NCBI RefSeq assembly: GCF_901482695.1
Contig: NZ_LR590484.1
Span: 4,712,001-4,776,000 of the forward strand
Direction: 5' to 3'
DNA: 64,000 bases
Source: Sphingobacterium thalpophilum
GTDB lineage: Bacteria > Bacteroidota > Bacteroidia > Sphingobacteriales > Sphingobacteriaceae
The position numbers were made by a program, and so were the translations under genes. Shown here one piece after another: positions 46,920-55,954 of the stretch (its first letter is position 1; every line of letters begins with the position of its first letter). The notes under the pieces are model-generated. The model worked only from the letters and a program-made list of their open reading frames with translations, did not search any database and was not told the DNA's origin.

Positions 46920-47576
46920 ATGATAAAAATCTTATTGGTGGAGGACCACATGGTGGTACGTAACGGCATTAAGTTACTACTGGAATCGCAAGACGACTTT
47001 GAAGTAGTAGGAGAAGCGTCAAATGGTCGTGAAGCACTGAACTTCTTGTATACCCATACTTCTCCCGATATCGTTTTAACAGATATCAGTATGGAGGAGA
47101 TGGACGGCATGGAACTTTTGCAGCAGTTGAAAGAGGCTTATCCGGATGTCAAAGTCGTTATCCTATCTATGTTAAACCAAATTAACTATGTGATCGAGGC
47201 GTTTGAATATGGCCTTGCGGGATATTTGGTCAAGAATGTCGGTTATAACGAGCTACTATTTGCTTTGAAGCACATTGCCACCGGAGGGCGTTATATGAGT
47301 GAGGAGATTTCGATGTTGTTGCTAGAACAAGTGCGTTCAGGGCAAACGTATATACAATCATCTACGGTTTTACAAATGGACTTCGATATTTCCGAACGTG
47401 AACTGGAAGTTCTGAAATTAATTGCCGAAGGATACACGAATATAGAGATCGCCGATAAAATATTTTTGAGCAAGCGCACCGTCGAAGGACATCGCCAGAA
47501 TTTAATAGAAAAGGCTGGGGTGAAGAATACAGCACATTTGGTAAAATTTGCTTTTGAACACGGCATTTTAAATTAA
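46920..47576 (+). CDS. LuxR/NarL-family response regulator (pseudo-kinase partner)
   Basis: 218 aa. Receiver with acidic pair ED (8-9), phospho-acceptor Asp55 in LTDIS and the conserved Lys in LVKN; HTH at DISERELEVLKLIAEGYTNIEIADKIF. All phosphorylation residues are intact although the neighbour lacks kinase residues, so phosphate must come from another kinase or small donor. Paralog of the regulator at 15215-15877. The translated pair is tightly spaced (7 bp). Confidence 0.92.
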   Translation: MIKILLVEDHMVVRNGIKLLLESQDDFEVVGEASNGREALNFLYTHTSPDIVLTDISMEEMDGMELLQQLKEAYPDVKVVILSMLNQINYVIEAFEYGLAGYLVKNVGYNELLFALKHIATGGRYMSEEISMLLLEQVRSGQTYIQSSTVLQMDFDISERELEVLKLIAEGYTNIEIADKIFLSKRTVEGHRQNLIEKAGVKNTAHLVKFAFEHGILN

Positions 47577-47611
47577 AAGTCTATTCGTATTGGTTGTCTA
47601 AGATAATGGTG

Positions 47612-47941
47612 CTACGTCAGTAGTTTGTTGCAGGCAATTGCACAAGCCTCACAGGCCTTGGCACAGGCCTGACAATGGATATTCTTGTGTTGGTAACATT
47701 CTGTTGCACAGTTGGAACAGATCTCAGCGCAAATGCTCAGCAGCTTCTTAGCATAGAAACTTTCCATGGACATCAATTGTGCGAGCATGGAACAAATGGT
47801 TGAACACTCCATACTCAGGGCAATGCATTGGGCCAGGACCGCGATATCTTTTTCCGCTGTGCATCTCATAACACAGTGCTGACACGCCGTTAAACACCTC
47901 CAGCAAGCTTCGATGCAATCCTGATGTAATTGTATATTCAT
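47612..47941 (-). CDS. Cys-rich four-helix-bundle copper-binding protein (DUF326/Csp-like)
   Basis: 109 aa with 18 Cys (about one in six), arranged along helices in CxxC and CxxxC patterns (ACWRCLTACQHC, CQACAKACEACAIAC). This matches the DUF326 copper storage proteins, whose four helices hold many Cu(I) ions in the core. No signal peptide, so it would store or buffer copper in the cytoplasm. It is next to an exported lipoprotein gene on the same strand. No copper exporter or regulator is adjacent. Confidence 0.88.
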   Translation of the reverse strand: MNIQLHQDCIEACWRCLTACQHCVMRCTAEKDIAVLAQCIALSMECSTICSMLAQLMSMESFYAKKLLSICAEICSNCATECYQHKNIHCQACAKACEACAIACNKLLT

Positions 47942-47966
47942 GACTGTCTTTAGTTATAGATAAAAG

Positions 47967-48437
47967 CTAACGTGTCGATTGCGCAGCCACAAGGCAGTCA
48001 GCAAGATACTTCCGTATCTGATCAACATCTTCCTGCGTGATTTTTCCCGATTGCAATTTATTTAATAGCTCGTTTTTAATCTCAGTGATTGCGTGCTCTT
48101 TATCCATTGCTTCCGCGGCTGTTTTAACGTTAATACGGTCCACAATTGTGCGTCCCAGCTTTTTGTATAGTTTTTTTGCTTCCTCATTGGACAGTACCGG
48201 TGCAGGTATATTAGCCACAGCCTCATTGGCTGCAGCGATATTCGCGTAAACAACGGCCTCTGTGTTTTTTGCAGCTGCGTCTTCAGCCGTCGCCATTGCA
48301 TCTTCGGAGGCTAGGGCAGCTTTTTCTTCAGCATGTTGCATCCGGTCTTCAGCTTTCTGTTGTGGAGTCTGGTTATCACATGCCATTACCAACACGATGC
48401 TGGTGACAAATGGAAGAATCATAGAAATTCGTGTCAT
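47967..48437 (-). CDS. Hypothetical lipoprotein, helical
   Basis: 156 aa with a lipoprotein signal ending LVMAC. The mature part starts with a long charged Ala/Glu helix (KAEDRMQHAEEKAALASED) and carries KLYKKLGRTIVDRINV near the middle, then a C-terminal helix pair. No family recognised. It lies 25 bp upstream of the Cys-rich copper-binding gene and may be co-transcribed with it. Confidence 0.7.
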   Translation of the reverse strand: MTRISMILPFVTSIVLVMACDNQTPQQKAEDRMQHAEEKAALASEDAMATAEDAAAKNTEAVVYANIAAANEAVANIPAPVLSNEEAKKLYKKLGRTIVDRINVKTAAEAMDKEHAITEIKNELLNKLQSGKITQEDVDQIRKYLADCLVAAQSTR

Positions 48438-48585
48438 AACACATGCATTTAAAGTTTTATAAATAGTCCATATTATTTTAAATAGAACAGGTGTAGAGAG
48501 TAAAACGTTTTTTATTTTAGTCCAACTAACATCGTCCGGCTATGGTTCTTTGGGTAAATATTGTTTCATATTTAAAAATCAGCTC

Positions 48586-48756
48586 ATGAAAACACAAACT
48601 AATTTCAAGACTACACGTACTGGTAAAGGCAATACGGTGCTCAATAAGAATAATCTTGATAGCAGAGAGTCGACCGAAAATATGTTTAAAGGCGAGGATA
48701 TAACACACAACAAAAAAGAAATCAGAAGCGAAAACAAGAAAAAAGATACAAAATGA
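48586..48756 (+). CDS. Very small hydrophilic protein
   Basis: 56 aa from the ATG at 48586, rich in Lys, Asn, Thr and Glu, with no hydrophobic core (FKTTRTGKGNTVLN, ENMFKGEDITHNKKE). It is likely disordered. Such short stress-type proteins are common but not assignable. Supported only by the frame and its A-rich upstream region. Confidence 0.4.
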   Translation: MKTQTNFKTTRTGKGNTVLNKNNLDSRESTENMFKGEDITHNKKEIRSENKKKDTK

Positions 48757-48813
48757 TTATTAATTGATACGATTGTACCCCGTGCTACTGAAATAATTTA
48801 GCCAATTTAGGGT

Positions 48814-49857
48814 ATGACTTATATCCTTCAGCAAATAAAAAAGATCGTTCCATTGCTTTTCATTGGTTACGCACTGGTGTCCTTGTGCTCTTCAAAAGAT
48901 GCTCAGCCCTTTGACTTTGCCACATCGCATGTGTCGGGACTCTCTTCTGAAAAAGAAAACGGGATTTTTCAGGCAGATCCCACCATTTTCTATTACAAAG
49001 GCTATTATTACCTTTATGGTACAAATGTCGACGCTGATAGCCTTAAAGGATTCAAAGTCTATCGATCAGCAGATCTACACCATTGGACTGGTCCAATAGG
49101 AGCGAACGCGGGTTTCGCTTTAATTAGTAAGGATGTATTTGGGACAGTAGGATTTTGGGCTCCGCAGGTTTGGGAGGAAAACGGACGGTTCTACATGGCT
49201 TATACCGCAAATGAAAACATTGCGATTGCAGAAAGCGATTCACCGATCGGCCCCTTTAAGCAAGAGACAGCCAAACCTATTATTGCGGAAGGCAAGCAGA
49301 TTGATCCTTTCGTATTTGTAGACAAAGATGAAAAAAAGTATTTATTCCATGTCCGGCTCACTGATGGAAACCGAATATTTATAGCCGAACTAAAAGATGA
49401 TTATTCAGGTATTAAGGAAGAGACGCTTAAAGAGTGTCTTCATGCGGAACATGGCTGGGAAAATTCAGCCGCTGTGACGTGGACCGTGAGTGAGGGACCT
49501 ACCATACAACGTTTCGGTGAACTATACTACATGTTCTATTCAGCTAATGATTTTAGGAATCCCGACTACGCTGTGGGCGTGGCTGTTGCGAAGCAGGTTT
49601 ATGGGCCATGGACCAAGCTCGAAGGAAATCCTTTCCTAAGCCGAAGGAACAGTGGTTTTTCTGGAACTGGTCACGGTGATTTATTCCGAAGCGGAGAACA
49701 GTGGTATTATGTTTGCCATACCCATTATTCGAATTCTCAGGTAGCCCCTCGGCGGACCGCGATCATACCAGTTGATTTTGTGGCAAATAGTAGAAACCTA
49801 TTGGTGCCGAAGTTTAATGGTGAAAAATTTAGACTGTTGGAAGCCGAGGACCGTTGA
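48814..49857 (+). CDS. Family GH43 glycoside hydrolase, exported
   Basis: 347 aa. The five-blade GH43 catalytic residues are visible: base Asp55 in QADPTIFY, pKa-modulating Asp164 in KQIDPFVFVD and acid Glu227 in SEGPTIQRF. GH43 enzymes release arabinose or xylose. An N-terminal hydrophobic stretch ends near LVSLCSS; whether it is a lipoprotein signal is unclear because the residue before Cys is Leu. It stands alone, without transporter or regulator, about 4 kb from the beta-glucan PUL. Confidence 0.88.
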   Translation: MTYILQQIKKIVPLLFIGYALVSLCSSKDAQPFDFATSHVSGLSSEKENGIFQADPTIFYYKGYYYLYGTNVDADSLKGFKVYRSADLHHWTGPIGANAGFALISKDVFGTVGFWAPQVWEENGRFYMAYTANENIAIAESDSPIGPFKQETAKPIIAEGKQIDPFVFVDKDEKKYLFHVRLTDGNRIFIAELKDDYSGIKEETLKECLHAEHGWENSAAVTWTVSEGPTIQRFGELYYMFYSANDFRNPDYAVGVAVAKQVYGPWTKLEGNPFLSRRNSGFSGTGHGDLFRSGEQWYYVCHTHYSNSQVAPRRTAIIPVDFVANSRNLLVPKFNGEKFRLLEAEDR

Positions 49858-50107
49858 ACTCTCAAAGATTCCACGCTGCTATTACCAGATGAAGAGCAGA
49901 GAAATTCTAATTGGAAAAATATTATTCAACAATGGGACTGGGGTGATTTCGAAGAAACATCCAATCATCCCCGAACTGCCCCGCAAGACCGAAGCTGAGG
50001 TACAATCCACCGGATAATAAATGAGTTTGTCTTCCAATTGTTAGATCAGGTAGACAGAGATCCGGTCTATGCGGCTTAGATCGGAATATGAATCCAACTA
50101 AGGTAAG

Positions 50108-50362
50108 CTAATCAGTCTTTTTGGGAATTGCCGGATTTTCGACATTTTCGTCCCAATCCAAATTATCGTCTTGACGATTACGGCTGGCCTCCTGAGGCGC
50201 CTCGCGCTCCATTTTCCCGGGCTTGGAGTTCTCGGCTTCTTTGTCATTTGAGTCCTTTGTTTCAGGTCCGTTGAATAATCGCTTTCCAAACCACCTATTG
50301 CTGAAATAGTATGCAATAATTAAACCTTGTTTTACTATCGTATGCTTTACAATGCTTTCCAT
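50108..50362 (-). CDS. Small hypothetical protein with membrane-proximal helix and charged tail
   Basis: 84 aa from the ATG at 50362. A short hydrophobic stretch (KQGLIIAYYFSNRWFGKRLF) is followed by a long polar tail rich in Glu, Asp, Lys and Asn. It may be a peripheral membrane protein. The 250 bp between the GH43 gene and its end hold no clear feature. No family known. Confidence 0.4.
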   Translation of the reverse strand: MESIVKHTIVKQGLIIAYYFSNRWFGKRLFNGPETKDSNDKEAENSKPGKMEREAPQEASRNRQDDNLDWDENVENPAIPKKTD

Positions 50363-50540
50363 CTGATATTGAATTTTGATAGGGGTGCGCTTGATGCAAG
50401 CCTTCACTTATCCATAGAACAACTTTGATTGGCGATTGGTTTAACGTAGTCGTGTCTGATAACGGCAATTTTACATATTCATAAAAACCACATAGCAGGA
50501 ACGGCGGTTCTCATACTGATGTTCTGAAACGGAAGAAGTT

Positions 50541-50732
50541 ATGCAAGTAAGACTTATATTGAGTGTTATCGCGCTGATTGTTGATGTACAAACAGAAAAA
50601 ACGACCGAAGCGCTGAATACTGGTAATTCCAATGAATGGTATACAGAGCCAGGGGTGTGGCTTTTTGTATTCATTTTTATTTTTGTCATGACACTGGTAA
50701 TTGTAAGAAAGTACCAGAAGAAAAAAGAGTGA
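50541..50732 (+). CDS. Small single-span membrane protein
   Basis: 63 aa. A strong ribosome site (GGAAGAAG) lies 2 bp from the start. The N-terminus looks like a short signal or anchor, and one clear membrane segment (WLFVFIFIFVMTLVIV) sits near the C-terminus, followed by a basic tail RKYQKKKE. Function unknown; the topology fits a small inner membrane regulator. Confidence 0.55.
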   Translation: MQVRLILSVIALIVDVQTEKTTEALNTGNSNEWYTEPGVWLFVFIFIFVMTLVIVRKYQKKKE

Positions 50733-50768
50733 TGTAAAATAGAGGATCAAAATCCATTTTGCTGTTTA

Positions 50769-52940
50769 TTATAAGTCATTCAGCATATGATCCGGAAAAG
50801 GTTTGACGATAGGAAAGTAAAGGTGTACTATTGTGCCTTCGTTTACTTGGGAATTAATTTCTATACGTCCACCCAGCCGTTCCATGATGCGTTTGACAAG
50901 GGACAGACCGATTCCTGTTCCCTTTATATTACCCACATTATCGGCTCTCGAAAACATCTCATAGATATGTGGCAAATGTGCAGAAGGGATGCCGATGCCA
51001 TTATCAATAACACAGTAATGGGTGTGTTCATCCTCAAGGATACTTTCGATTCGGACAGTGGGATTGTCTGCCTGAGCTGAGTATTTAATGGCATTCACAA
51101 TCAGATTGGTGAATATTTGATAAACCGCACTTTTTTCACCCCACACTGGGAAGAGCTGTCCGAAAGATGGCTGACAATTGGTAGCGTTGTAAAGGATTTT
51201 GTTTTCCTGAAAAATCCGCTGAATGGTATATGAAAGTGGCAGAGGCTCCTTGTCCAGAGCATTGGCACGGTGCTGGCTGAGCTGGACCATATTGTTGATA
51301 ATGTCTTCAATATTACTGATGCTGCGATTAAAATTCTGATACCATTTATTGGATTTGGTCCTGTCCATATTGTCAGTATGCTGTTGCAAAAACTGTATAC
51401 CCATTTTCAGAATCGAGAGTGGATTTTTTAAATCATGTGATAGCGTATAGGTAAACATTTCCAGTTCGTTGTTTAAGCTGAGTAGCTCTTCATTAAGGAG
51501 CTGTCGCTCTTTAAGCTTTCTGAATATCGACTCTTTAATGATGTGGTTGAGTCGAAGCACAAAATTGATTTCGGCATCATTCCACGGTCTGGCTGTATCA
51601 TATTGGATATCTTCCGAAATTCTGAGCCCCTGACTGTCTTGCATTTTGAGTTGAATGACACGGCTCTCCTCTTCTTTTCTGAACCAGACCAGATAATAAT
51701 CATTTTCCAAACCTATTTTAAGGTACATTAGACCAGCAAAATTCAGTTTTTCACGAAACGTAGGCTGATGGTTTAGTCTGAAATTATAGTCTTTAAATAG
51801 TGCTTTATCTGTATGTTGCTGTAGGAAATGGACGATTTCATAAAATTGTGACTTCGGAGGTACCTGTCCGTAATGAAATACATCCCCTTGGTTGAAAATC
51901 GCCAGTCCGTCGGCATGAACAAGCTGGGTCAGGATATCCATATGCTGTACTAGTGCGCAGTTGACCATCATATTTTCTGACAGACTTTTCTTTAATTCAT
52001 CCTCAGCAATTTTGAGCAGCTCTGATCGCTCGAGTAGATTTTGTTTGATATGGCTTTCATACTTGCTAGCCGCTGCTTGTATCGCGAAAGCGCAGAGTTT
52101 ACGTTGTTGTAAGTCGATCTGTTTTTTCTTCGTATGCCGTGCGATGACCAGGCCCCAAAATTGCCCATCGATACAGATGCGGAAAAAGAGTGCACTTTTG
52201 GCATTGATCTGCTGGAGGAAAAGCTGATGGAGAGCGGGGATCGGCTGGAGCAAACTCGAAACTGTGTCTAGATCTTCTTCTATATAAATAAAGTTCTGTT
52301 GATTTTCGTCGATATGCGGGACATAGCGATAAGAATAAGCGCTGTAATATGCTATCACATCAGGAGGCATAAAATCACGGGAAAACGCCTTATTTCTATA
52401 GCAGGCAGTGCCGTCTGCTGTGTGTTCTGCAATGACTTTGCTGAAACCAGTTTCTTGGATCTGTAAAACGAAAACATGGTCGTAACCTAATAGTTTATTG
52501 ATTGCGAAACATACGCGCTCCCAGCTATCAGGATGAATTGTATCGAGCAGGAAGTTGAACTCGTTTATCTTTTTGGCTGATATGTATTTTTTATGTTGCC
52601 TTTCCCATTCAACATATAGAAAACTCTGATGGTTTCGAAATTTAAAATATAAACGTTCGCCATCTACCTTTAATGGTAAGATATGCCGAGACTGGCCGCT
52701 TTCACGGAACTCGTTAATAGCGTTTTGGATTTTTACAGCATTGTCACCAAATACATTTGAAAAACCAGCCAGGAACTTTCTGCCTAATAGCGCAGTACTA
52801 GCGAATTTTGTTTTCTTTGCCGCTTGGTCACTAACACCGACAATATGGTCATGTTGGTCTAAGACCAGGAGACAGCCGAAATGCTGAAGTTTGATGGTCT
52901 TAAGATCGCAAGTTTGAAAAATAGTCTCCATATTCGCCAA
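50769..52940 (-). CDS. Phytochrome-like sensor histidine kinase (PAS-GAF-PHY-HisKA-HATPase)
   Basis: 723 aa. Residues 1-120 match the phytochrome PAS_2 domain, with Cys11 (QTCDLKTIKLQHFG) in the place of the bilin-binding Cys of bacteriophytochromes. The GAF part has FMPPDVIAYY in place of PASDIP (its Asp kept), a His in PALHQLFLQQ matching the chromophore His, and GQFWGLVIARH. A PHY-like part follows, then HisKA with His in YTLSHDLKNPLS and the ATPase boxes NLIVNAIKYS, DNGIGIP, GTGIGLSLV. No membrane segment. No bilin-forming haem oxygenase or response regulator is adjacent, so real bilin binding is open. Confidence 0.88.
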   Translation of the reverse strand: MANMETIFQTCDLKTIKLQHFGCLLVLDQHDHIVGVSDQAAKKTKFASTALLGRKFLAGFSNVFGDNAVKIQNAINEFRESGQSRHILPLKVDGERLYFKFRNHQSFLYVEWERQHKKYISAKKINEFNFLLDTIHPDSWERVCFAINKLLGYDHVFVLQIQETGFSKVIAEHTADGTACYRNKAFSRDFMPPDVIAYYSAYSYRYVPHIDENQQNFIYIEEDLDTVSSLLQPIPALHQLFLQQINAKSALFFRICIDGQFWGLVIARHTKKKQIDLQQRKLCAFAIQAAASKYESHIKQNLLERSELLKIAEDELKKSLSENMMVNCALVQHMDILTQLVHADGLAIFNQGDVFHYGQVPPKSQFYEIVHFLQQHTDKALFKDYNFRLNHQPTFREKLNFAGLMYLKIGLENDYYLVWFRKEEESRVIQLKMQDSQGLRISEDIQYDTARPWNDAEINFVLRLNHIIKESIFRKLKERQLLNEELLSLNNELEMFTYTLSHDLKNPLSILKMGIQFLQQHTDNMDRTKSNKWYQNFNRSISNIEDIINNMVQLSQHRANALDKEPLPLSYTIQRIFQENKILYNATNCQPSFGQLFPVWGEKSAVYQIFTNLIVNAIKYSAQADNPTVRIESILEDEHTHYCVIDNGIGIPSAHLPHIYEMFSRADNVGNIKGTGIGLSLVKRIMERLGGRIEINSQVNEGTIVHLYFPIVKPFPDHMLNDL

Positions 52941-53094
52941 AAACTCCTTGTGCTATCATAAATGTACAAAAAAATTACAACAATACCGGATTATTTTCCA
53001 ACCAGTTGTCGTATTTTTTATTATAATGGGGAATAATTTGACGTCAAATTAAAATCAGCAGGCAGCGCCTGATAGTCTAACAGCGATGTGAAAA

Positions 53095-53706
53095 CTATCT
53101 TTGACTGACGCTATTGGCTAGACCTTTAACCAGCGATTTCCATTGCGGATATGATGCGCCAACTTTAGCCCCCAAACCGATAATAAAGTTTCTGATGTTG
53201 TCTGTCAGATGGCTATTTTCAACATTAACAATTTCATTTCTTCCTGCATATTGTATGAGAATACTGTTTCTCCGCTGCTCGATTAGAAAGGTGGACGAAG
53301 AAACTCCTTCAAAAAAGTGGGCTGTATCTCTATTGTCGGGATGTCTAGGATCCGGGCATGGTTTGAGTGTTAGCGCATAAAGCTTTAATTCTTCGGTACC
53401 CTCATCGACAATATTGACCACAGTTACCCAGTCGTAACCATCGCTGCTCGGTAATCCAGGGCCAGGTATATCTAACCGGATATAGTCATGTAGTTGGATA
53501 GGGCGGTCTATAGGCTGCCCGCTTCGGTCGGTCAGTTGAAACGTAGTGGCTGGGATTTCTGCCAGTTCATACCACTGGTTGACACGTGCGAGATGTGCGC
53601 AGACAGTGTCAAAGGCATGGCTTGCTGCCGCTGTACTCTCAAAATCGACAGTTTCAAAACAGTCGAGCTTTTTACCTTCTTTTTGTTCCGGGATGATATT
53701 TTTCAT
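53095..53706 (-). CDS. Hypothetical protein, unknown family
   Basis: 203 aa from the ATG at 53706, chosen because it is preceded by an A-rich stretch; the frame is open to 53799. The protein is soluble. Recognisable parts are VNQWYELAEIPATTFQLT, IRLDIPGPGLPSSDGYDWVTVVNI and a C-terminal GLGAKVGASYPQWKSLVKGL. It looks like a well-folded, conserved domain, but I do not recognise it. It lies 150 bp downstream of Ku on the same strand. Confidence 0.65.
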   Translation of the reverse strand: MKNIIPEQKEGKKLDCFETVDFESTAAASHAFDTVCAHLARVNQWYELAEIPATTFQLTDRSGQPIDRPIQLHDYIRLDIPGPGLPSSDGYDWVTVVNIVDEGTEELKLYALTLKPCPDPRHPDNRDTAHFFEGVSSSTFLIEQRRNSILIQYAGRNEIVNVENSHLTDNIRNFIIGLGAKVGASYPQWKSLVKGLANSVSQR

Positions 53707-53855
53707 GTTTTTTGTAGAGAACATAGCTCGCTTAGATTTAGTTTGGCGGAGAATCGCCAGTGTTGTATTAATCATACACTCTTTGTGTAGATCCCACATC
53801 AGGAACCAGAAGCTTTATCATTGGGATTCCAATAGATTGAGGTTTTCTCAGTACG

Positions 53856-54611
53856 TTAACCTAAACTAGCCCGTAACTTTGCAAGCAAATCGTCTGCCTT
53901 TGTATTTTCGACTTTAATTTTTCTGATTGTCGGTCGCTTACCTTTATCTTTTTGTTTGATGATCTTCATCAGATCTTCCATGTATTCATTTTTGTATTTG
54001 CTGATATCAAAACTAGAACTGTGCTGCTGGATCAATTGTGTAGCCATATCCATTTCCGCTTTCTGAATTTTGACTGAGGTGGGCAATTTAAGTTCATCGA
54101 GCTCCCTGATTTCTTGTTGATATCTTATCTTATTGAGGACAAGTGCATTCTGGTATGGTTTGATGATAGCAAGATGTTCGACATTGCGCATGACAAAAGC
54201 TCCGAGGCCCGCGGTCTTTGTTTTGTCCAGAGCTTTGACCAGCAGCTGATAGGCTTTTTCACCGCCCTTTTGAGGCTCTAGATAATATGGAGTCTCGAAA
54301 TAGATGCTATCAATATCTGACAATTTAACAAATGTATGCAGATTGACCATCTTTGTTTTTTCTGGACTGGCATCTTCAAAATCAGCGTCCTCAAGGACCA
54401 CATAATGATCTTTCATAAAATACCCTTTGACGATATTATCCCATTTTACTTCCTTACCTGTCTGTTCGTTTACCCGTTTGAATTTAATATTGGCCAGATC
54501 TTTACGGTCGAGCATATCAAGATCCAAACTGCTGCTTTCCGTTGCGCTGTATAATTTTATTGGAATGTTTACCAAGCCGAATCCGATTGCTCCTGTCCAA
54601 ATTGCTCGCAT
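53856..54611 (-). CDS. ku: Ku protein for bacterial non-homologous end joining
   Basis: 251 aa, typical of bacterial Ku homodimers. The start MRAIWTGAIGFGLVNIPIKLY is diagnostic, followed by RVNEQTGKEVKWDNIVKGY, the DNA-ring region IDSIYFETPYYLEPQKGGEKAY and the basic C-terminal tail. It binds double-strand break ends and recruits ligase D. No ligD is in this window, so its partner is elsewhere. Divergent from the FAD oxidase gene; a half-site-like CGTATAAA occurs between them near 54668. Confidence 0.95.
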   Translation of the reverse strand: MRAIWTGAIGFGLVNIPIKLYSATESSSLDLDMLDRKDLANIKFKRVNEQTGKEVKWDNIVKGYFMKDHYVVLEDADFEDASPEKTKMVNLHTFVKLSDIDSIYFETPYYLEPQKGGEKAYQLLVKALDKTKTAGLGAFVMRNVEHLAIIKPYQNALVLNKIRYQQEIRELDELKLPTSVKIQKAEMDMATQLIQQHSSSFDISKYKNEYMEDLMKIIKQKDKGKRPTIRKIKVENTKADDLLAKLRASLG

Positions 54612-54749
54612 ATTTAGCTTCGATTTTAGTTAATAAATCTTTGATAGTGATGTTTAGACTAATAACTCGTATAAACCCCGAAAAGTTTAGACTTTGAAAA
54701 AAAACTTTTCCGTTGTGAAGTGGTTATAATGACGATTGCTGAATTTATT

Positions 54750-55952
54750 ATGGACTTGAAATCACATGAACCATTTTGGATGGTTAAAAATGGCCTGTTG
54801 GCAAGCTATCCCTCGTTGCATGAAAACAAATCCTGCGATATTCTGATTGTGGGCGGGGGCATTACCGGTGCTTTAATTGCCCATCAATGTGTGTCAATGG
54901 GCAAAAAATGTATTGTTATTGATAAGCGAGAACTTGTAAACGGAAGTTCTGCCGCCACAACATCGATGCTACAGTATGAAATCGATATGCCACTTTACAA
55001 ATTGAAGGAGCTCATCGGCGCAACTGGAGCACTCGCCAGTTACAGGGCATGCAGCGAGGCTATCGATACCCTCGGACAGCTTTCGAAAGAGATCGGATCC
55101 AAAGCAGGCTTCCGCAGAAAAGATTCTCTTTATTATGCCTCTCGCAAGAAGGATGTCGCTTGGCTAAAGACAGAATTTGAAGCGCGGAAAGCTGCCGGAT
55201 TTGATGTGCAATGGTTATCGGAAGAGCAGATCAGATCTCGTTATGACCTGACGGGAGCCTATGGCGGAATTATATCCAAGCAGGGGGGCAGTATGGATGC
55301 GTTTTGCTTTGCCCATGAGCTATTCCGCCATAATGCAGAAAAAGGTCTAGAAATTTTCGATAAAACAGAGCTTTTGTCAGTCCAATGTAATGCACGCAGC
55401 AATTTGGTCCGTGTGTCTACCGGCGTGGAGATCAGTGCAAAAAAAGTCGTCTATTGTACCGGTTTTGAGACAGTACAATTGATTCCGGAGCGATTTGTGA
55501 AGTTGCTGAGCACTTTTGCTATTGTCTCTGAGGTCGACCCTATATTGTATAAACAGTATAATGATTTGTTGGTCTGGAATACCTCAGACCCGTATTTATA
55601 TATGCGGACAACGGATGACTGTCGATTTTTGATAGGAGGTGAAGATGAGGAATTCCAGGACGCAAAAAAAAGAGACGCATTGATTGAACAAAAGTGTTTA
55701 AAACTGGAGAAGTCTTTTCATAAGATTTTTAACAGGGATTTTTATCGCGATTTTAACTGGGCGGGCACTTTTGGTGCGACGAAAGATGGTCTACCATATA
55801 TTGGAGAGCACAAAAAATATAAGAACAGCTATTTTGTGTGTGGCTTTGGCGGAAACGGTATTACGTTTTCCGTTGCTGCGATGGACATGGTGTGTCACTG
55901 GATAAACAACAAAAAACATCCGCTTTCTGAATGGTTTCGTTTTGGTCGGTAG
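54750..55952 (+). CDS. FAD-dependent oxidoreductase (DAO/glycine oxidase family)
   Basis: 400 aa from the ATG at 54750; two earlier ATGs in frame are less likely. The FAD-binding Rossmann motif is ILIVGGGITGALIAHQC, with IDKRELVNGSSAATTSM following, and the late FAD block CGFGGNGITFSVAAMDM. DAO-type enzymes oxidise amines or amino acids; the substrate is not readable. It is divergent from Ku and 2 bp convergent with topoisomerase IB. Confidence 0.88.
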   Translation: MDLKSHEPFWMVKNGLLASYPSLHENKSCDILIVGGGITGALIAHQCVSMGKKCIVIDKRELVNGSSAATTSMLQYEIDMPLYKLKELIGATGALASYRACSEAIDTLGQLSKEIGSKAGFRRKDSLYYASRKKDVAWLKTEFEARKAAGFDVQWLSEEQIRSRYDLTGAYGGIISKQGGSMDAFCFAHELFRHNAEKGLEIFDKTELLSVQCNARSNLVRVSTGVEISAKKVVYCTGFETVQLIPERFVKLLSTFAIVSEVDPILYKQYNDLLVWNTSDPYLYMRTTDDCRFLIGGEDEEFQDAKKRDALIEQKCLKLEKSFHKIFNRDFYRDFNWAGTFGATKDGLPYIGEHKKYKNSYFVCGFGGNGITFSVAAMDMVCHWINNKKHPLSEWFRFGR

Positions 55953-55954
55953 TG

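Noticed and set aside
50471-50750. Two minus-strand frames opposite the small membrane protein
   Set aside because: They lack a ribosome site and a sensible composition, while the plus-strand frame has a strong ribosome site and a clear membrane segment.
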